A stretch of 64,000 nt of DNA from Juglans regia (Eukaryota; Streptophyta; Magnoliopsida; Fagales; Juglandaceae): assembly GCF_001411555.2 (NCBI RefSeq), contig NC_049908.1, positions 26,760,724-26,824,723 on the forward strand. The letters are read 5' to 3'. The notes below the pieces were generated by a model, which worked only from the letters and a program-made list of their open reading frames with translations, was not told the DNA's origin and made no database searches. Within the stretch, counting starts at the first letter, position 1. Every line of letters starts with the position of its first letter. Position numbers and translations under genes: made by a program. Below are positions 48,757 through 61,400 of this stretch, piece after piece.

Positions 48757-49151
48757 AGTACTACTACTCCATATATAATAGTATTGCCACTCCTTTCCAT
48801 TCCCGTAATAATAGTGGCAGATCTGGCGTTTATATGCAGCTGTTTATAAGTACAGCTCTCATTGATCGAAGAAAAGCTTCCACACTTCTCACAAGAAAAT
48901 AAATTTAGCTGAAGAAAGGCGATATTGCTGGACGGCGATCGATCTAGAGAAGAGTACTGGGGTTGAGACTAATTGAGAGGGAGCATGCATGTCAAATGTT
49001 AGAAGGATCGAGAAAAGATCATTTTAAGTTGTTGTCCGAACTTGAGAGTTTCAATTAAAAAATTAGATATTAACATAAAATAGATCTCTTGAAGTATTTA
49101 TGTTACTCTATGAATTTTATGGACAATATATCTATATTATATACATATATA
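48757..49151. other. Non-coding spacer
   Basis: No gene and no defined element. Confidence 0.35.
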
Positions 49152-49984
49152 TCTACTCTATTATAATAAGTGTCTATCTAACTGTAAATAGTAACTTTTG
49201 TTACTTTTCCGTTAACTTTTGTTGTTTTTCCGTTAAATCTTGTTTTGCCAAAAGGCTCTTAAAACACTTGATCATTTGACGTGTAGCTCCATTGTAGAAT
49301 TTAATGAAGGATTTTATTTTACCAAAAGGTCTGTAAGACCCTTGACCATTTGACGTGTAGCTCTATTGTAATATTTAATGAAAAATCATGTTTTATCAAA
49401 AGGTCCTTAGTAACCCCGTAGCGCACTTGAATTGATGTCTATTTTTTATGTCATTTTTGTTCTGACAATGTACTCATTTTCCTTTCTTTTTGTTTCAATT
49501 TTTTTAAATAAAAAAATTAAAATGACTTTACTCTTTATAACAAAAACGCTTTAGAGCATTCTCACTAAAAAATCCAACTTTAAGTAAATTTAACTAATAA
49601 AATACTTAAAACACTCAATATATAATATTAGTTGTTAATTTAATTAGAATATAATTATTATTAGTATCTATATTTAATATTATTAACTTGATTAGAATTT
49701 AATTATTATTAATATTTTAATTAGTAGAACTATAAAATGTGATAAAAATAAAAATTAAAAAATTATTAAATTAATAATATTTTATTATTATATAGAGAGA
49801 AAATAGATAATCTAATATGAATGCAGACCAATGTTTATACTTTACTGAAGTTTAGATTTTTTTTTATCTTTTTTTAGCCTTGTATTTTATTTTCTCAAAT
49901 AAATAAACTACTGAATTTTTCACATTTTTTTTAAATCATTATGTCAGGTGTACACTGGGATTAACGCACAGGGCCGTTCCCTAG
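49152..49984 (+). mobile_element. Helitron-like non-autonomous element 1
   Basis: It begins TCTACTCTATTATAATAAG after an A and ends CCGTTCCCTAG before a T, which fits Helitron 5'-TC, 3'-CTRR and A/T insertion. Near the 3' end GGGATTAACG and CGTTCCC can pair as a short hairpin. A (TG)n(TA)n tract follows at once. The 833 bp carry no helicase. Related to the element at 50592. Confidence 0.6.
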
Positions 49985-49986
49985 TA

Positions 49987-50045
<59 letters not shown>
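49985..50045. repeat. (TG)n(TA)n microsatellite
   Basis: About eight TG units followed by about 25 TA units, directly after the Helitron-like terminus. Confidence 0.9.
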
Positions 50046-50052
<7 letters not shown>

Positions 50053-50160
50053 CGGTTCTATATATGGGCTTCTTTCTTACTCTGATACCTTCAAATTTAG
50101 GTAATTTTCAAGGACAATGTTTAGATCATAAAGAAATTGGTCTGAGCAATAAAGGCAAAT

Positions 50161-50552
50161 AATAGGTGAGATGGTTCGAGTTCGCAATATAGGTATATGC
50201 AACTTTGATGTCGCACCCACATCAGAGACCAAATTTAATGTTGCCATGATGCCATGATCTCTTGCTTTGATCTTTTACTTCATTAAATGTTTTGGTCCCA
50301 AAAATGTCAGCTATATTTATACATATTAAGAACTGCCTTGTAAAACACTGCACTCAAATAGGTGAGATGGTTCGAGTTCGCAATATAGGTATATGCAACT
50401 TTGATGTCGCACCCACATCAGAGACCAAATTTAATGTTGCCATGATGCCATGATCTCTTGCTTTGATCTTTTACTTCATTAAATGTTTTGGTCCCAAAAA
50501 TGTCAGCTATATTTATACATATTAAGAACTGCCTTGTAAAACACTGCACTCA
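50161..50552. repeat. Perfect tandem duplication of 196 bp
   Basis: Unit 1 is 50161-50356 and unit 2 is 50357-50552. I see no difference between them over 196 bp. They contain ATAGGTGAGATGGTTCGAGT and TTGGTCCCAAAAATGTCAGC. No coding frame. The duplication is very recent, or it is an assembly artefact. Confidence 0.9.
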
Positions 50553-50591
50553 AATTCATAAATGCAACAGATCAAAAAATAAAACTGTATA

Positions 50592-51094
50592 TCTACTTTA
50601 TTATAATAAGCGGCTATCTAACTGTGAATAATAATTTTTGTTATTTTTCCGTTAACTTTTTATGTTTTTATGTTAAGTCCGTTAAGTCTGATTTTACCAA
50701 AACGTCTTTAAAACTCTTGACTATTTGACGTGTAACTCCCTTGTAGAATTTAATGAAAGATCTTGTTTTACCAAAAGGTCCTTAAGACCCTTGACTATTT
50801 AACGTATAACTCCATTATAGAATTTAATGAAGGATCATGTTTTATCAAAAGGCTCTCAATATTAAATTAATAATATTTTATTATTATATATAGAGTAAAT
50901 AGATAATCCAATATAGATGCAGACCAATGCTCATACTTTGAAGAAGTTTAGATCTTTTTTAATTCTTAATTTTTATCTTTCTTTAACTTTGTATTTTTTT
51001 TTCCAGATAAATAAGTTATTGATTTTTTTACATTTTTTTTAAATCATTATGTCAGGTGCACCATGAGACTAACGCACTCGGAGCCGTTCCCTAA
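50592..51094 (+). mobile_element. Helitron-like non-autonomous element 2
   Basis: It begins TCTACTTTATTATAATAAG after an A and ends GCCGTTCCCTAA before a T. It shares most of its sequence with element 1 (TTTGACGTGTAACTCC, AATTTAATGAAGGATCATG, AAATCATTATGTCAGGTG) but is about 330 bp shorter through internal deletion. A short (TA)n follows. Confidence 0.6.
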
Positions 51095-51574
51095 TATATA
51101 TATATATATATGATTTCACAAACATACAACATTAAACTTAGAACATGCATGCACACATACGATGCATTCATGCTACATAAAACATGATCTATATGCCAAT
51201 ATCTTAAAAAAATATACACAAAAGTCTGCATCCCCGACCTAGACTTTGGTTCAAAACTTAGAATTATTGGTTTTGAATTGTCAACATGATCGATCTTTAG
51301 CAATCTGTGAGTGTGTGATTGCCAGACTTACATGCATGTATCGTTATCGATCGGCCACTAATTGTGGATAACTTGAGATTTAAAAGGGATATTAATTAGT
51401 ATAACTTAGAAACTATTTAGAGCATTTAAATGGCTATTATATGTAATTAACTTGCTAATTTTGTATGATCTCGTACTCGTCGTTGCTGAATTGTAAACAC
51501 TTTTGCAACTTAATTCAACGACAACAATCGATCAAAGTGCAGATGACATGATTGTCCAACAACTCCCAATAATA
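51095..51574. other. Non-coding spacer
   Basis: No gene is supported; a short (TA)n run stands at its left edge. Confidence 0.35.
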
Positions 51575-51614
51575 GGCACTGTGGTAAATTAATTTATTGA
51601 TTTACCACAGTGCC
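51575..51614. repeat. Perfect 15-bp inverted repeat (hairpin)
   Basis: GGCACTGTGGTAAAT at 51575-51589 and its exact reverse complement at 51600-51614, with a 10-base loop. The pairing stops sharply on both outer sides. Confidence 0.9.
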
Positions 51615-53340
51615 ATCACGGCCATGTAGTGATGTAGAGACCACGAGAAAGTGGGATGCCTTTTTCTTGAAAGTGTCTGCACCTGGTATTATTTTACCAG
51701 ATCGAGGAAGAGATGAGATCGAGGCAGAAATATATATATAGTCCAAAATGTCCGCCCTTCAGCGTGGAAAAAAATGCATGGCCTAGCTTGGAATATTTGG
51801 TACTTTTACAAATTAAGCCATGCATGTCAGTTTCATCAATTATTTCATAATACACAAACAAAAGTAATTAATTATAAATTGACATAATTCCTTAGATTAT
51901 AAAATACATTTTTATTGTAAAATAGTAAATTTGATATATCAAATTTATCAGCATCAATTTAAAATTTTATTTTATAGACAAAGTATGCGTATAAACAAAG
52001 TATGCGTATAAAAAAGTAAGACGTATTATATTAGAATAATAAAAATGACAAATCATATATTAATGTGTGATATGTGAGAATGATCATAAATAGCATTTCT
52101 CTATATATTATACTATATATTTTGGAAACATTGGCCTTTATTGAGCTCTTTTTTTTTTTTTTTTTTATGGCATTCATCCATTTCCCGGCAATTCTCATCT
52201 TCTCTCCATGATTTTAAATTAAATCTTAAATATTGTCATTTCATTAAAAACTAATATATATACTATCATGGTATATATTGAACCTTTTTAATAAAATCTT
52301 TTACAATACTTAGTACATATCTAACTGTAATGTTTGGATATTGAGATGATATGAGATGTGTAATAAAATGAAAATCTCTCTCAATATAGTTATTTCTAGT
52401 CCCGGCCTTTAGGCTGTGAAACATGTGGGTGTACTTGCTCTAGTCTTACCACGTTGCACACTCCACCATTGATACATGAATATTTTGAATGAATATCAAC
52501 GACATAAGTTGTTCATCCGAAATCTTATGAGATAATTCCAATGAGGTAATATCTTTTTTGTTGTATATTCTGATCTAGTTTTTCTAGCAAGATGACTTAG
52601 AAGTATTTTACTATCTAAACCAGACCTAATTTTCTTAATTAACTTCTGCCCTTTTTGTGTTATAATCGGTATATATTGTGAAAGATTATTGGATACTAAA
52701 TTACTAATTATGACTTTGGTAGGTAGAATTACTTTGACATACTATAGAAATTAGTAGTCATGCGAAAACTTTATTTAAAAGATTTTATTGAAATTGAGAC
52801 TCTTTAAAATTAATTAGATTTTATTTTATTTATTAAAAACATCATGGAAAAAGGAAAATGTTTGAAAACTTTATTTATCAAGCCGGCCCCACCTATGTTT
52901 GTTTGGTTGAAACGCATTTAATGCAAATTATCATGCGAGGCATAGGAGTGGGAATAGAGAGACATTTGAGGTGATGTTGGATAAAGCAAAAGGAAGATGT
53001 GATTGCCCCTTTCACGTTTTTGACCTTTGAAATTTCAGTAATATAAGGAAGTGCATGGTAGCTGGAGACACAAACAAAAGCTGTAAAGCGAATCAAAATC
53101 CTTTGCCCGCATGAGTTGAACTTAGGGCCTTGAAAGTTTGGAACCAAGTAAACGTGCATTAATTCTAGCCGATAAGATTGTGTTATAAAGATAAAATTCT
53201 GTAGACAATAATAATATATATCATATATTAGCTAGGAATTTGGAAGATGGGGGACCAACATCATAAGCTAGCACTAGAGTGATGTTAATAATGTTATCTA
53301 CTCATCTTTAAATTAGTCCACTCCTACTAGGCTATTACTA
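51615..53340. other. Non-coding spacer
   Basis: No gene is supported. 52326-52380 has a partial GTTTGGAT-family MITE end. 52150-52167 is poly(T). Confidence 0.35.
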
Positions 53341-53540
53341 AGCTCGTTTGGATATATATGAGATAAGATGAGATGATATGATATGAGATGAGTAAAATAT
53401 TGTTAGAATATTATTATTATTTTGAGATTTAAAAAAATTAAATTATTTATTATATTTTATATGATAATTTAAAAAAATTATAATGATCGTAAAATGATAT
53501 GAGATGGATTGAGAATGTTTCTGTATCCGAACAAGACCTA
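53341..53540. mobile_element. MITE, GTTTGGAT family, copy 5
   Basis: It starts AGCTCGTTTGGATATATATG and ends CTGTATCCGAACAAGACCTA. The core has GTAAAATATTGTTAGAATAT, nearly as in copy 1. Confidence 0.75.
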
Positions 53541-53828
53541 AATTTTATATTCAAACCGACCATAAAGTTTGCTTCTTTAATGAGATAATATTCGTGATTA
53601 GGTTAATTGGAGTAAGTCCTCTAATGTAGCTAATTACTCCACTCCCACAGCTTATAATTAATTAGTTTTATACAATTAAACTCCATAATTTAATTTAATT
53701 TTATTATATTATCAAGATAGTAGTCATGATCGAGATTATTGTGATCAGACATTATGTTAGAATATAAAATATATATATCGATGTCTTGAAGAATTTTTTT
53801 AGTAATTATATATCTTTCCAACATATAA

Positions 53829-54060
53829 TACTACAAAAAATCTTCACAACTTCCTAACACTCCACACTTTACATTATTTTTAATTTTTCTTATTTTTTTC
53901 TTTTATTAAATATTTATTATATGAATAATGAATAATAAATTTGAAATAATTTAAAAAGAATAAACTCAAAAAAAAATTTAAAAAAAATATTAAAATTTTA
54001 AAAATTTAAAAAAATATGAAGTGTGGAGTGTTATAGAAATTGTGTAGCAAAGCTCATAAT
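53829..54060. mobile_element. Inverted-repeat MITE
   Basis: The left arm has CACAACTTCCTAACACTCCA then CACTT. The right arm read backwards has CACAATTTCTATAACACTCC then ACACTTCATA. The core is A/T-rich and the total is about 230 bp. Confidence 0.55.
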
Positions 54061-55490
54061 ACCAACATGTTCTGATGATAGACGCCATGCATGCAAGGCG
54101 GATAGAGATGGAAATTTAGAAGCTAAAAGGGATCAAATGATGGTGTCCGATCTATTTCGTGGATAAAAGTGGGATGGATCACTAAGCCTACAAAGTAAGA
54201 CTTCCTATATATAATTATATATTTAAACAAATCAATCATCACTTTCTAAGTTGTGGACTTGTATATAAAGTAAGATTAATTTTACATGCATTTGTGCATT
54301 TGTGCATGAATCATGTCTATGGGAGAAAACGACAAATCAATATCACAGAGAGAGAGAGAGAAGGGGGTCCCATCCGAAGAATTCAGACTCGATGTTCTGC
54401 ACAAGTACAGACACATAGAGAGGTTTGTGGGGGTCTGAACAAGACATAGCGGCAAGATTGAGGAAGCTGGTGAAGAGGCCAGGCAGCCTCGTGAATGTAA
54501 GGTAGTGCAAAGCACCAACAATCTGCCGATGGATAGCGATGTAGGATCATCGATCAAGATGAGTTTACGACCGTAAATCATACCGTTTCTACTCTATTAA
54601 ACCTCCACTTACTTATGTTATTATTAAATATGATTAATCCTGTCGAATATGGATAATGAGCTATATAGTCAATAGAAGGTTATTGTGTTGTATGTGCCTA
54701 CGCACGTGTATGCATACTTATTAACTGGATCATTAAAGATGATCGATATTAATAATGGTCTCCATACAATTGAGTGGTGTCTGCCTTGAGCCAAACAAAA
54801 AGACTTGGAATATATAGGTTTTGTTTGGCTGGATTAATATTGAAGAAGAAGAAAAAGAAAGAGAGAAGAAAAGGTACTAGGAAAGCATGAATGGAAAAAC
54901 ATAATAAAAGAACGACGAAAGAGATCATGATTTTTCATTATGAATGTCCGCCGAAAGAGATCATGGAAAAACAAACTAATGGATCGAAGAGATCATGGCT
55001 TTTCCTCCCCTTTTGATATATATATATATATGAGAAATGCTATGCATCAGCTACTATTCACTCTTACATTTTATATTTATAGTTTTCTTCATAAAGTGTG
55101 AGATGTTTTTCATAAAGTATGTGAGTGTTTTTTATAAGGTGTGGGGTGTGGGTGGTGAACAATGATTAATGAGAAAAAAAAATTCATATATATTCCAAAT
55201 TAAAATAGGCTAAAAGTCGATATATAGTTTGAAGATTTTGTAATTGGGCGGTGAAAAATATGAAATTAATATTCCTCAATTTAGATTAAACTGTTTGCTC
55301 ATGATCATTAGAACTAATTTGATAGAACAACAATAAGACAAAGCAATAAATTTACAATGCGGAAGTTAAGACAAGTACCATTGATTGTTGCAATGATTAA
55401 CTAATTAGTCCTTCCTCCAAGTCAAATTTCAACAGTGGATGAGTATTATGCATGCACGCATGCATGGCAAACCTTCGGATGCTTTGGCTA
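54061..55490. other. Non-coding spacer
   Basis: Nothing firmly coding. 54344-54361 is a (GA)n run. 54840-55010 repeats GAGATCATG. 55030-55180 resembles a decayed short repeat beginning GAGAAATGCTATGCATCAGC. Confidence 0.35.
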
Positions 55491-55491
55491 G

Positions 55492-55740
55492 AAGGTAACC
55501 AAACAGCTGATTTTTTGGCTAGAAGGGGGTGAGGAGGGTTTGAATTATAGGTTTGGTACTGATGAGAGTCTGCCAAGACTTTTGCGGGGAATCATTAGAT
55601 TGGACAAGTTGGGGCTCCCAAGTAATAGATCCTAAGACTCGGGTTCGGTTGTTTTAATTGGGCTGTTGCATAGTATTTTGTTTTGGCTGTTGTTTTTTGT
55701 TGTGTTCCATGGTTTTTTGTTGAGGATGCTTTGGAAATCA
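55492..55740 (+). mobile_element. LINE 3' stub (RNase H C-terminus)
   Basis: EGNQTADFLARRG at about 55491-55530, then after a one-base shift LPRLLRGIIRLDKLGLPSN up to a stop at about 55633. This matches the RNase H end of plant LINEs and the stub at 14631 (REGNPPADFLVKMG). A T-rich 3' UTR follows. 5'-truncated and dead. Confidence 0.6.
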
Positions 55741-56437
55741 AAGATATATAGCATGCTCATGACTACACCCTGCATCATCTCCTAGGACAGAGTAATTGCA
55801 GGCAGGATTATTGCAAAGGATTTTGCATGAAAAGCTGAGGATGATAAGTAGTTTGACAGTTGACAATGGCAACTTCTACATCAGCTAATTACATGATCAT
55901 GTTCTTAAAATAAAATGAAGAACATGATTTATACCGGTACCCTTTTGAAATAAAAATATTCTACCAACTTGTCTGTCAATTTTTTAGCCAAAGTGTATAC
56001 AAAATCATAATTCTGTTCAGGTAAAAAGTATTTGCTTTGTTTGTGTCGATGGCTTGGGTTTGAGGTCCGTCCTTTGTGGTCTTGGGCTCGAAACAGGCGG
56101 CCTGGCCTGCCTTAGTACAGGTAGAGTTACAAAGTTAATCCTGGTTTGAATCTCTGGCACAAGCTTGAGAATTACAGATTCATGGTTTTGTGAACTTATT
56201 GAACTGTTAAAAACATGAGTAATGCATACAGATACCCTGTTCAAGCATACAGATGAGGAATTTCATCTGAGCCCCAAACAAGCAACTGCACATGATCGAA
56301 ACTTCTTTATCGTTTGAAACTAGCAACGGGTAAATGTAATGACACCAACTTCCATCTGGTATGGTTAGAAGAAACAGGTTTTGGTCCATAAGACAAGGAA
56401 TGTGTATCCAAGAAAACCAGATTATAGGCGCCTCTGC
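55741..56437. other. 3' flank of the malate dehydrogenase gene
   Basis: It probably includes the 3' UTR of the minus-strand gene. No separate gene is supported. Confidence 0.4.
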
Positions 56438-59400
56438 TCATTTTCTGATGAAAGAAACTCCCTTCTGGATGCTTGCTGACAACTCCTTCTTTGCCTTCTC
56501 CAAGCCAGCGCTGTTTATAATTATTGCCCTTTTTAAAACTTATTATATAGAATGAACAAAGGACTTAAATTACTTAAATTAAAGACTTCTGATAACTAAC
56601 AAATAACAATACAGACCTCTCGTACTCATTCAGAGGGCCAAGAGGATATATTTCCTCAGCTCCAGAACGGCCAAGCCTTACCTTGGATGCAAAGAAAGGA
56701 AGCTCCGTCACCTAAAACAGCAATGCATCAGTTCTTTGAAACTGCAAGAAATTAAAAGAAAAAGAGGAATTCGCTCAAGGTAATGGTACTCCATAAACAT
56801 ACCGTAGAAGCCACGAAGGCACATTCGACAACACCCAAATCTCCTCTCAAGCCCCTAAGGCATGCATCTGCAAATTTTACAGCAGCATATGCCTGCATTT
56901 GTTTTTTAAAAAAAAATTGTTGAACTCTTGTCATATTTTAAGCAAGTCCAATCATAAAATTAGCATGGAATTCTTTTGGAAATTAGTTTTAAAGATAAAA
57001 TAACTAACCATTGATAGTGTTGCAGAACCAGTTCCAGCTTTTGCCTGCACACAATGTCAGCAATCATGAGTGAAATAATTCACTCTAAACATAATGGCAA
57101 TAGAAAGGGAGTATAAAAGAGTTCTGTAAAGTGGTACCAATCAGAACTCGTGCAAAAATCACACTGAAAGTAAATTTTATTTATAAACAACGCCATAATG
57201 TCATTAATCTGGCAGCAAATACTTGACAATATGAAAGCAAAATCATCTAGAAAATGAGACTATTGAATCAACCAACTGGCTTCTTCTGGCTTCATATATT
57301 CATCTCAATCCAGAATTCCAAATCCGCTCCAAACAAGAGCTAGCCAGTGTATGACACTCCAAACAAAAGCTACACTCTGATGGCGCAGTATCTGTAGACA
57401 CCAATTTACAATTTACAACTTGTCCTGCTATTACAAACCATGGTAGCCAATTTCTAATACAGAACCTGTAACGCACCAATAGAAAGCCCAAACCACGTAA
57501 CCTTCCAAGCAATGCAGGATCCCATACACCACCTAACCTTATCCTTATAATCATATGGGATATCACAGAACCAAGTCTGAAGAAAGATAAAGCTTCCTCT
57601 CTGCATCAGAAAGCCATAAGAAACTCCAACTTTCATATGGAACAAAGATTTTTTTGTTAGCTGTTCTGACTTATAATTTCAGCAGTACGCAACCTAACGG
57701 AACTCAAGCCATTCTGGATACCTTCTGAGTCAGGAAAGTGTCTGCTGTAGTTGCTGCAGCTTTAGTTATTTTTATTATTTGACTTTTTTATATGTAAATT
57801 TAATATTTTTATTAATGGAAAGCTTATATGGAGTCTTTTCCCATCAAGTGTTGTAATTGTTAACCCTCTGTTTATTTCCTTCAGTTTCTTATTTAGGTAG
57901 TTAATGTTCGAATGAATGCAAAACGGTGTACTGCAACAGTAAACATATGTTTATACCCACAAAATAAAGGTCTGTGAGACCAAGATCCATGTCAATTGAT
58001 ACTCATTAGATCAAGGTTAACACATACAAGCCAATCATGTCATTGAAAGAATAAATAGGTAAGTAGATCCATGTCTGTTATGAGTTTATATGGTCCTTGT
58101 CATTTGATCTCCTATAAGACTACAAAATCATCTCTGAAGCATGCCACAGTATCGGACCTACAGGAAGAAACAATTCCATGCATGTGTTCACAATCACAGC
58201 GAGATGTTATGATGCAAGTCCACATAAGTAGTAATTAAGGAAAGAAAATAGAAAGGACAGGAAAAGATATGTACTTATACCTCAACAACTTCTGTTCCAC
58301 CATTTTGAATGCGATCTGTCAGAGAGTCAATCTCTTTCAGGGTAAAAGAGCTGGGAGGCTTAACCTGTATATAATGTAAATAACAATCAATTGAGATAAT
58401 AATAATAAAAAAAAAAGGACCTGCACTAGAGCACGGTACTAGAAGCATCTAAATGCAAACATGTTGCTATTGCTCTTGAACCTGAGATAGAAGAGGTAAA
58501 ATTGTAACTCCGGAGTGACCCCCAACAACTGGAACATCAACTTCTCTAGGATCAAGACCTAGAACTTCTGCCTGCAGTGCACCCAAAAGAACATAAAAGT
58601 AAGTTTTATGTTAGGTTTAGAAACATAATGCGAAAGTTGCCTTAACCCCCAGGTGCGGGGATGTCAGAAGGTTCCACAAAGGGGTGTCATACAATCCATG
58701 TTTTAATTCTTTTTTTTAATGGAACATAGATACACTGACTTAGATAGTAAGTCACAAATATCATTGAAGGTCATCCTTTCAAGTTATGGAGTGTCCTCAA
58801 TGAGTTCCAACAAGGGTTCTCATGCAATCAAAGTATTAGTTATTTTTTTAAATGGAATATAGCCATGCATTGACTGACTTAGTAAGTCACAAATATCACA
58901 GAAGGTCTTCTTTCGAGCATAAATCAACCAGATCATATCTTTTACAATTGAGAACATTGCAATGTAAGGACTAAGTACCCATTTTGGGTACATACATAGA
59001 CAATTATTCTCTTTACACTGACCAAAACAATGAAGGGAAAGAAGTTCCACCCTATAGTCAACTCAAACAGTGCCTTAAATCCCACCAAAAAGATTTTGCA
59101 ACTTACTCATATGTGATGATGAAATATAACATGAATCGTCAACGTAAAGAATTCAAAATAAAAGGAGGTGCAGGGGATACTTCAGTTTTCAGAGAGCTCA
59201 GTTATAATAAAAAAAGCATGAAATTGTAAACACCACGACTTCACATACCCAACATGAAGAAGCATATAGAAACGGGGAAATTATCTGTGCATACCACAAA
59301 AGTATTAGCTCTAACAACGTCAAGCATTGTGACACCCAAGAGTCGCTTTGGGTCAAAAGTGCCTGCTTGCTTGAAAACTTCTGCCGCAATTGGTACTGTA

Positions 59401-60457
59401 GAGTTAACAGGATTACTGATCAAGTTGACAATAGCATTTGGGCAGCATCTAGCAATTCCTTCACAAATTGTCTTAACGATTCCAGCATTGATTTTGAACA
59501 GATCATCCCTTGTCATTCCTGGTTTGCGGGGCACTCCTGCAGGGATGATAACTAGGTCCATGCCAGAAAGGGCATTGTCCAGCTGCTGTGGCCCCAAAAA
59601 CCCACGCACCTATATAATTAAAGAAAACAGTCAATTCCGAGAGCCATACATAAATTTTTGCCTGATAAAGCTGGAGAGCCTCAAATAAAAGCTATGGCGA
59701 GGTGAATGACTATTCTATTGAAAATTACTGGCCCTACTCGGATATTCACGAAAAGAAGTTTCGCGCTCCAAATAAGAACTCAGGATACATATTTTTATAC
59801 ATGCATTCAGTTAATCATTGTCAACAGTTTCGCAAATTTGTATTTTTCTTTTGGTCTCTCATGAAATCAATTACGCCGACACCATTTAAACAATCCAATA
59901 TGTACACTAGAATTAGCTAGACAAAAATCGTCACATATCAATTTCAAAATTACCGTATATGTTCAAGCACTGAAATGCCAAAAAAAGAAAAAGAAGAAGA
60001 AGAATTAACTCTACCACAGCACCAGTGTCCATGTGACTGATATCAGCCGCAACACCAGGAGTGTTGACAACATCATACAGATGAAGAACAGAAACCAATG
60101 GATTAATCTTCATCAACAGCGCTAGAGGCTGTCCAATGCCCCCCGCAGCACCCAAAATGGCCACCTTGAATCCGTGTTTCCCAGCTTTCCCCCGGCAATT
60201 CGCTGCTCTCAAGCCCGAAGTCTCCCCCATCTTTTAGTCCACAAGTTCACATACGTTTCCAACATCACCAAAATCATATTAGAAACCAGAAAGCATAAAC
60301 TTGTATGGAAGAGTTCGCTGTGATTGGTAAAATTAAAAGAAAAAAAAAAAAAAACAAGGAAAACTTGAGAAAAAGAAAGGTAAACCTGGAAACTAGGAGG
60401 ATGGAGATGTGCAGAGATTCTTGCGACGCGTTGGTTAACATCTGAAGTGGGCTGCAT
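56438..60457 (-). CDS. Glyoxysomal/peroxisomal NAD-malate dehydrogenase
   Basis: Nine exons on the minus strand: 60457-60386, 60230-60015, 59609-59295, 58571-58482, 58364-58281, 57044-57009, 56892-56803, 56711-56617 and 56510-56438. They join into 357 codons (356 residues, the usual length), and every intron is GT-AG. The enzyme interconverts malate and oxaloacetate with NAD in peroxisomes, supporting beta-oxidation and the glyoxylate cycle (family knowledge). The N-terminus [20 protein letters not shown] contains a PTS2 signal, R-V-x5-H-L. Exon 2 has the Rossmann loop GAAGGIG. Exon 3 carries the substrate-loop arginines in [14 protein letters not shown] and the signature [11 protein letters not shown]. 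Exon 4 has GGHSG with the catalytic histidine. The protein ends GVSFIRK. Exon 1 nearly coincides with the cleavable presequence. The last splice gives NEYESAGLEK, a small difference from the family consensus as I recall it. No defect is seen. Confidence 0.95.
58672..58930. repeat. Tandem duplication inside malate dehydrogenase intron 3
   Basis: Two imperfect units of about 130 bp: TTCCACAAAGGGGTGTCATA at 58672 and TTCCAACAAGGGTTCTCATG at 58805. Each continues with TTTTTTTAATGGAA(C/T)ATAG and AAGTCACAAATATCA. Confidence 0.7.
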
Positions 60458-61400
60458 CTTCTTGTCTAGTTTTCCAAGTTATCGAAGCGAAAAGACTCTG
60501 TCGGGGAGGTGGGTGTAGAAGGTCAGAAAGAAATTTGCTACAGTGATCCTCTCATTCATGCAAAATGTATAATAAATGGAAGAAAATAAAGTATGACGTA
60601 AAAGTTTTTCTGAGGAGTTGGGAAGCCTGGAAAGCTAATCTTATCCTAGTTCCCAAAATTTGTTTCTACCAAAGAAAATTAAATTACAAGAGACAAAAAA
60701 GACTAATAATAAATAATAAAATAATTATTCTGGTCTACGTACGACACGAAGAAGATGATCGGATTACAAAACAAATCCACAAAAACTCTTGAAGATTACA
60801 TTTGGGCATGATAATAGGCTTCTTGGGCTGACTCTAACTTATAAAGTGGGCCAGTTGGCCTAGATTGTGAGGGGAAAGAGGACAACATATGTTTTTAATG
60901 TTGCGACTTTTTATCCTTGGGATGGACGAACTAGGCAACAGATGTTTTTTTCCCCCCTTAATATAACAGTGAAAAAATTCCAATATAGTTGTGACTTTTA
61001 GTAATCATAGGATTCTTGAATTTCAGTACTAAGTTTTACTCATTATCCTCATTTTTTAAGATAACTACATAAAGAGAATTAGAAATTATAAAATTATTTA
61101 TATCCAAAATTACTTTCAATTACCAGAAACCATCAAGTCTAACTGTTGGGTCTATGATGTGAAACTAATTTCTTTATATATCAAAAGCATATATTTTAGA
61201 AACATATTTTCTATAATTATAGTTCATACTTTCAAACTCACGATGGAATATATTTATATATATATATATATATATAAAATACAACCATGTGATCATTAAT
61301 AAATGGGCAATGTTGCAAATTGGATGGGTACTTGCATGTTTATAAATCTCCACACACATTAAACAAGGATTCCCTCATGTTATAGGTTTCTCAGAGTACT
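60458..61400. other. 5' UTR and promoter region of the malate dehydrogenase gene
   Basis: Non-coding sequence upstream of the minus-strand gene. I could not pick a TATA box with confidence. A (TA)n run lies at 61255-61275. Confidence 0.4.

Noticed and set aside
54282..54581. Open frames near 54300, considered as a small secreted or CLE-like peptide gene because a CLE-receptor gene is nearby
   Set aside because: No signal peptide and no CLE consensus in any frame; the (GA)n run explains part of the open frame.
57300..57645. Minus-strand open frames inside malate dehydrogenase intron 5
   Set aside because: They lie wholly within an intron whose splice sites give the correct protein, and show no recognisable domain.
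59254..59688. 144-codon plus-strand open frame
   Set aside because: Antisense shadow of malate dehydrogenase exon 3.
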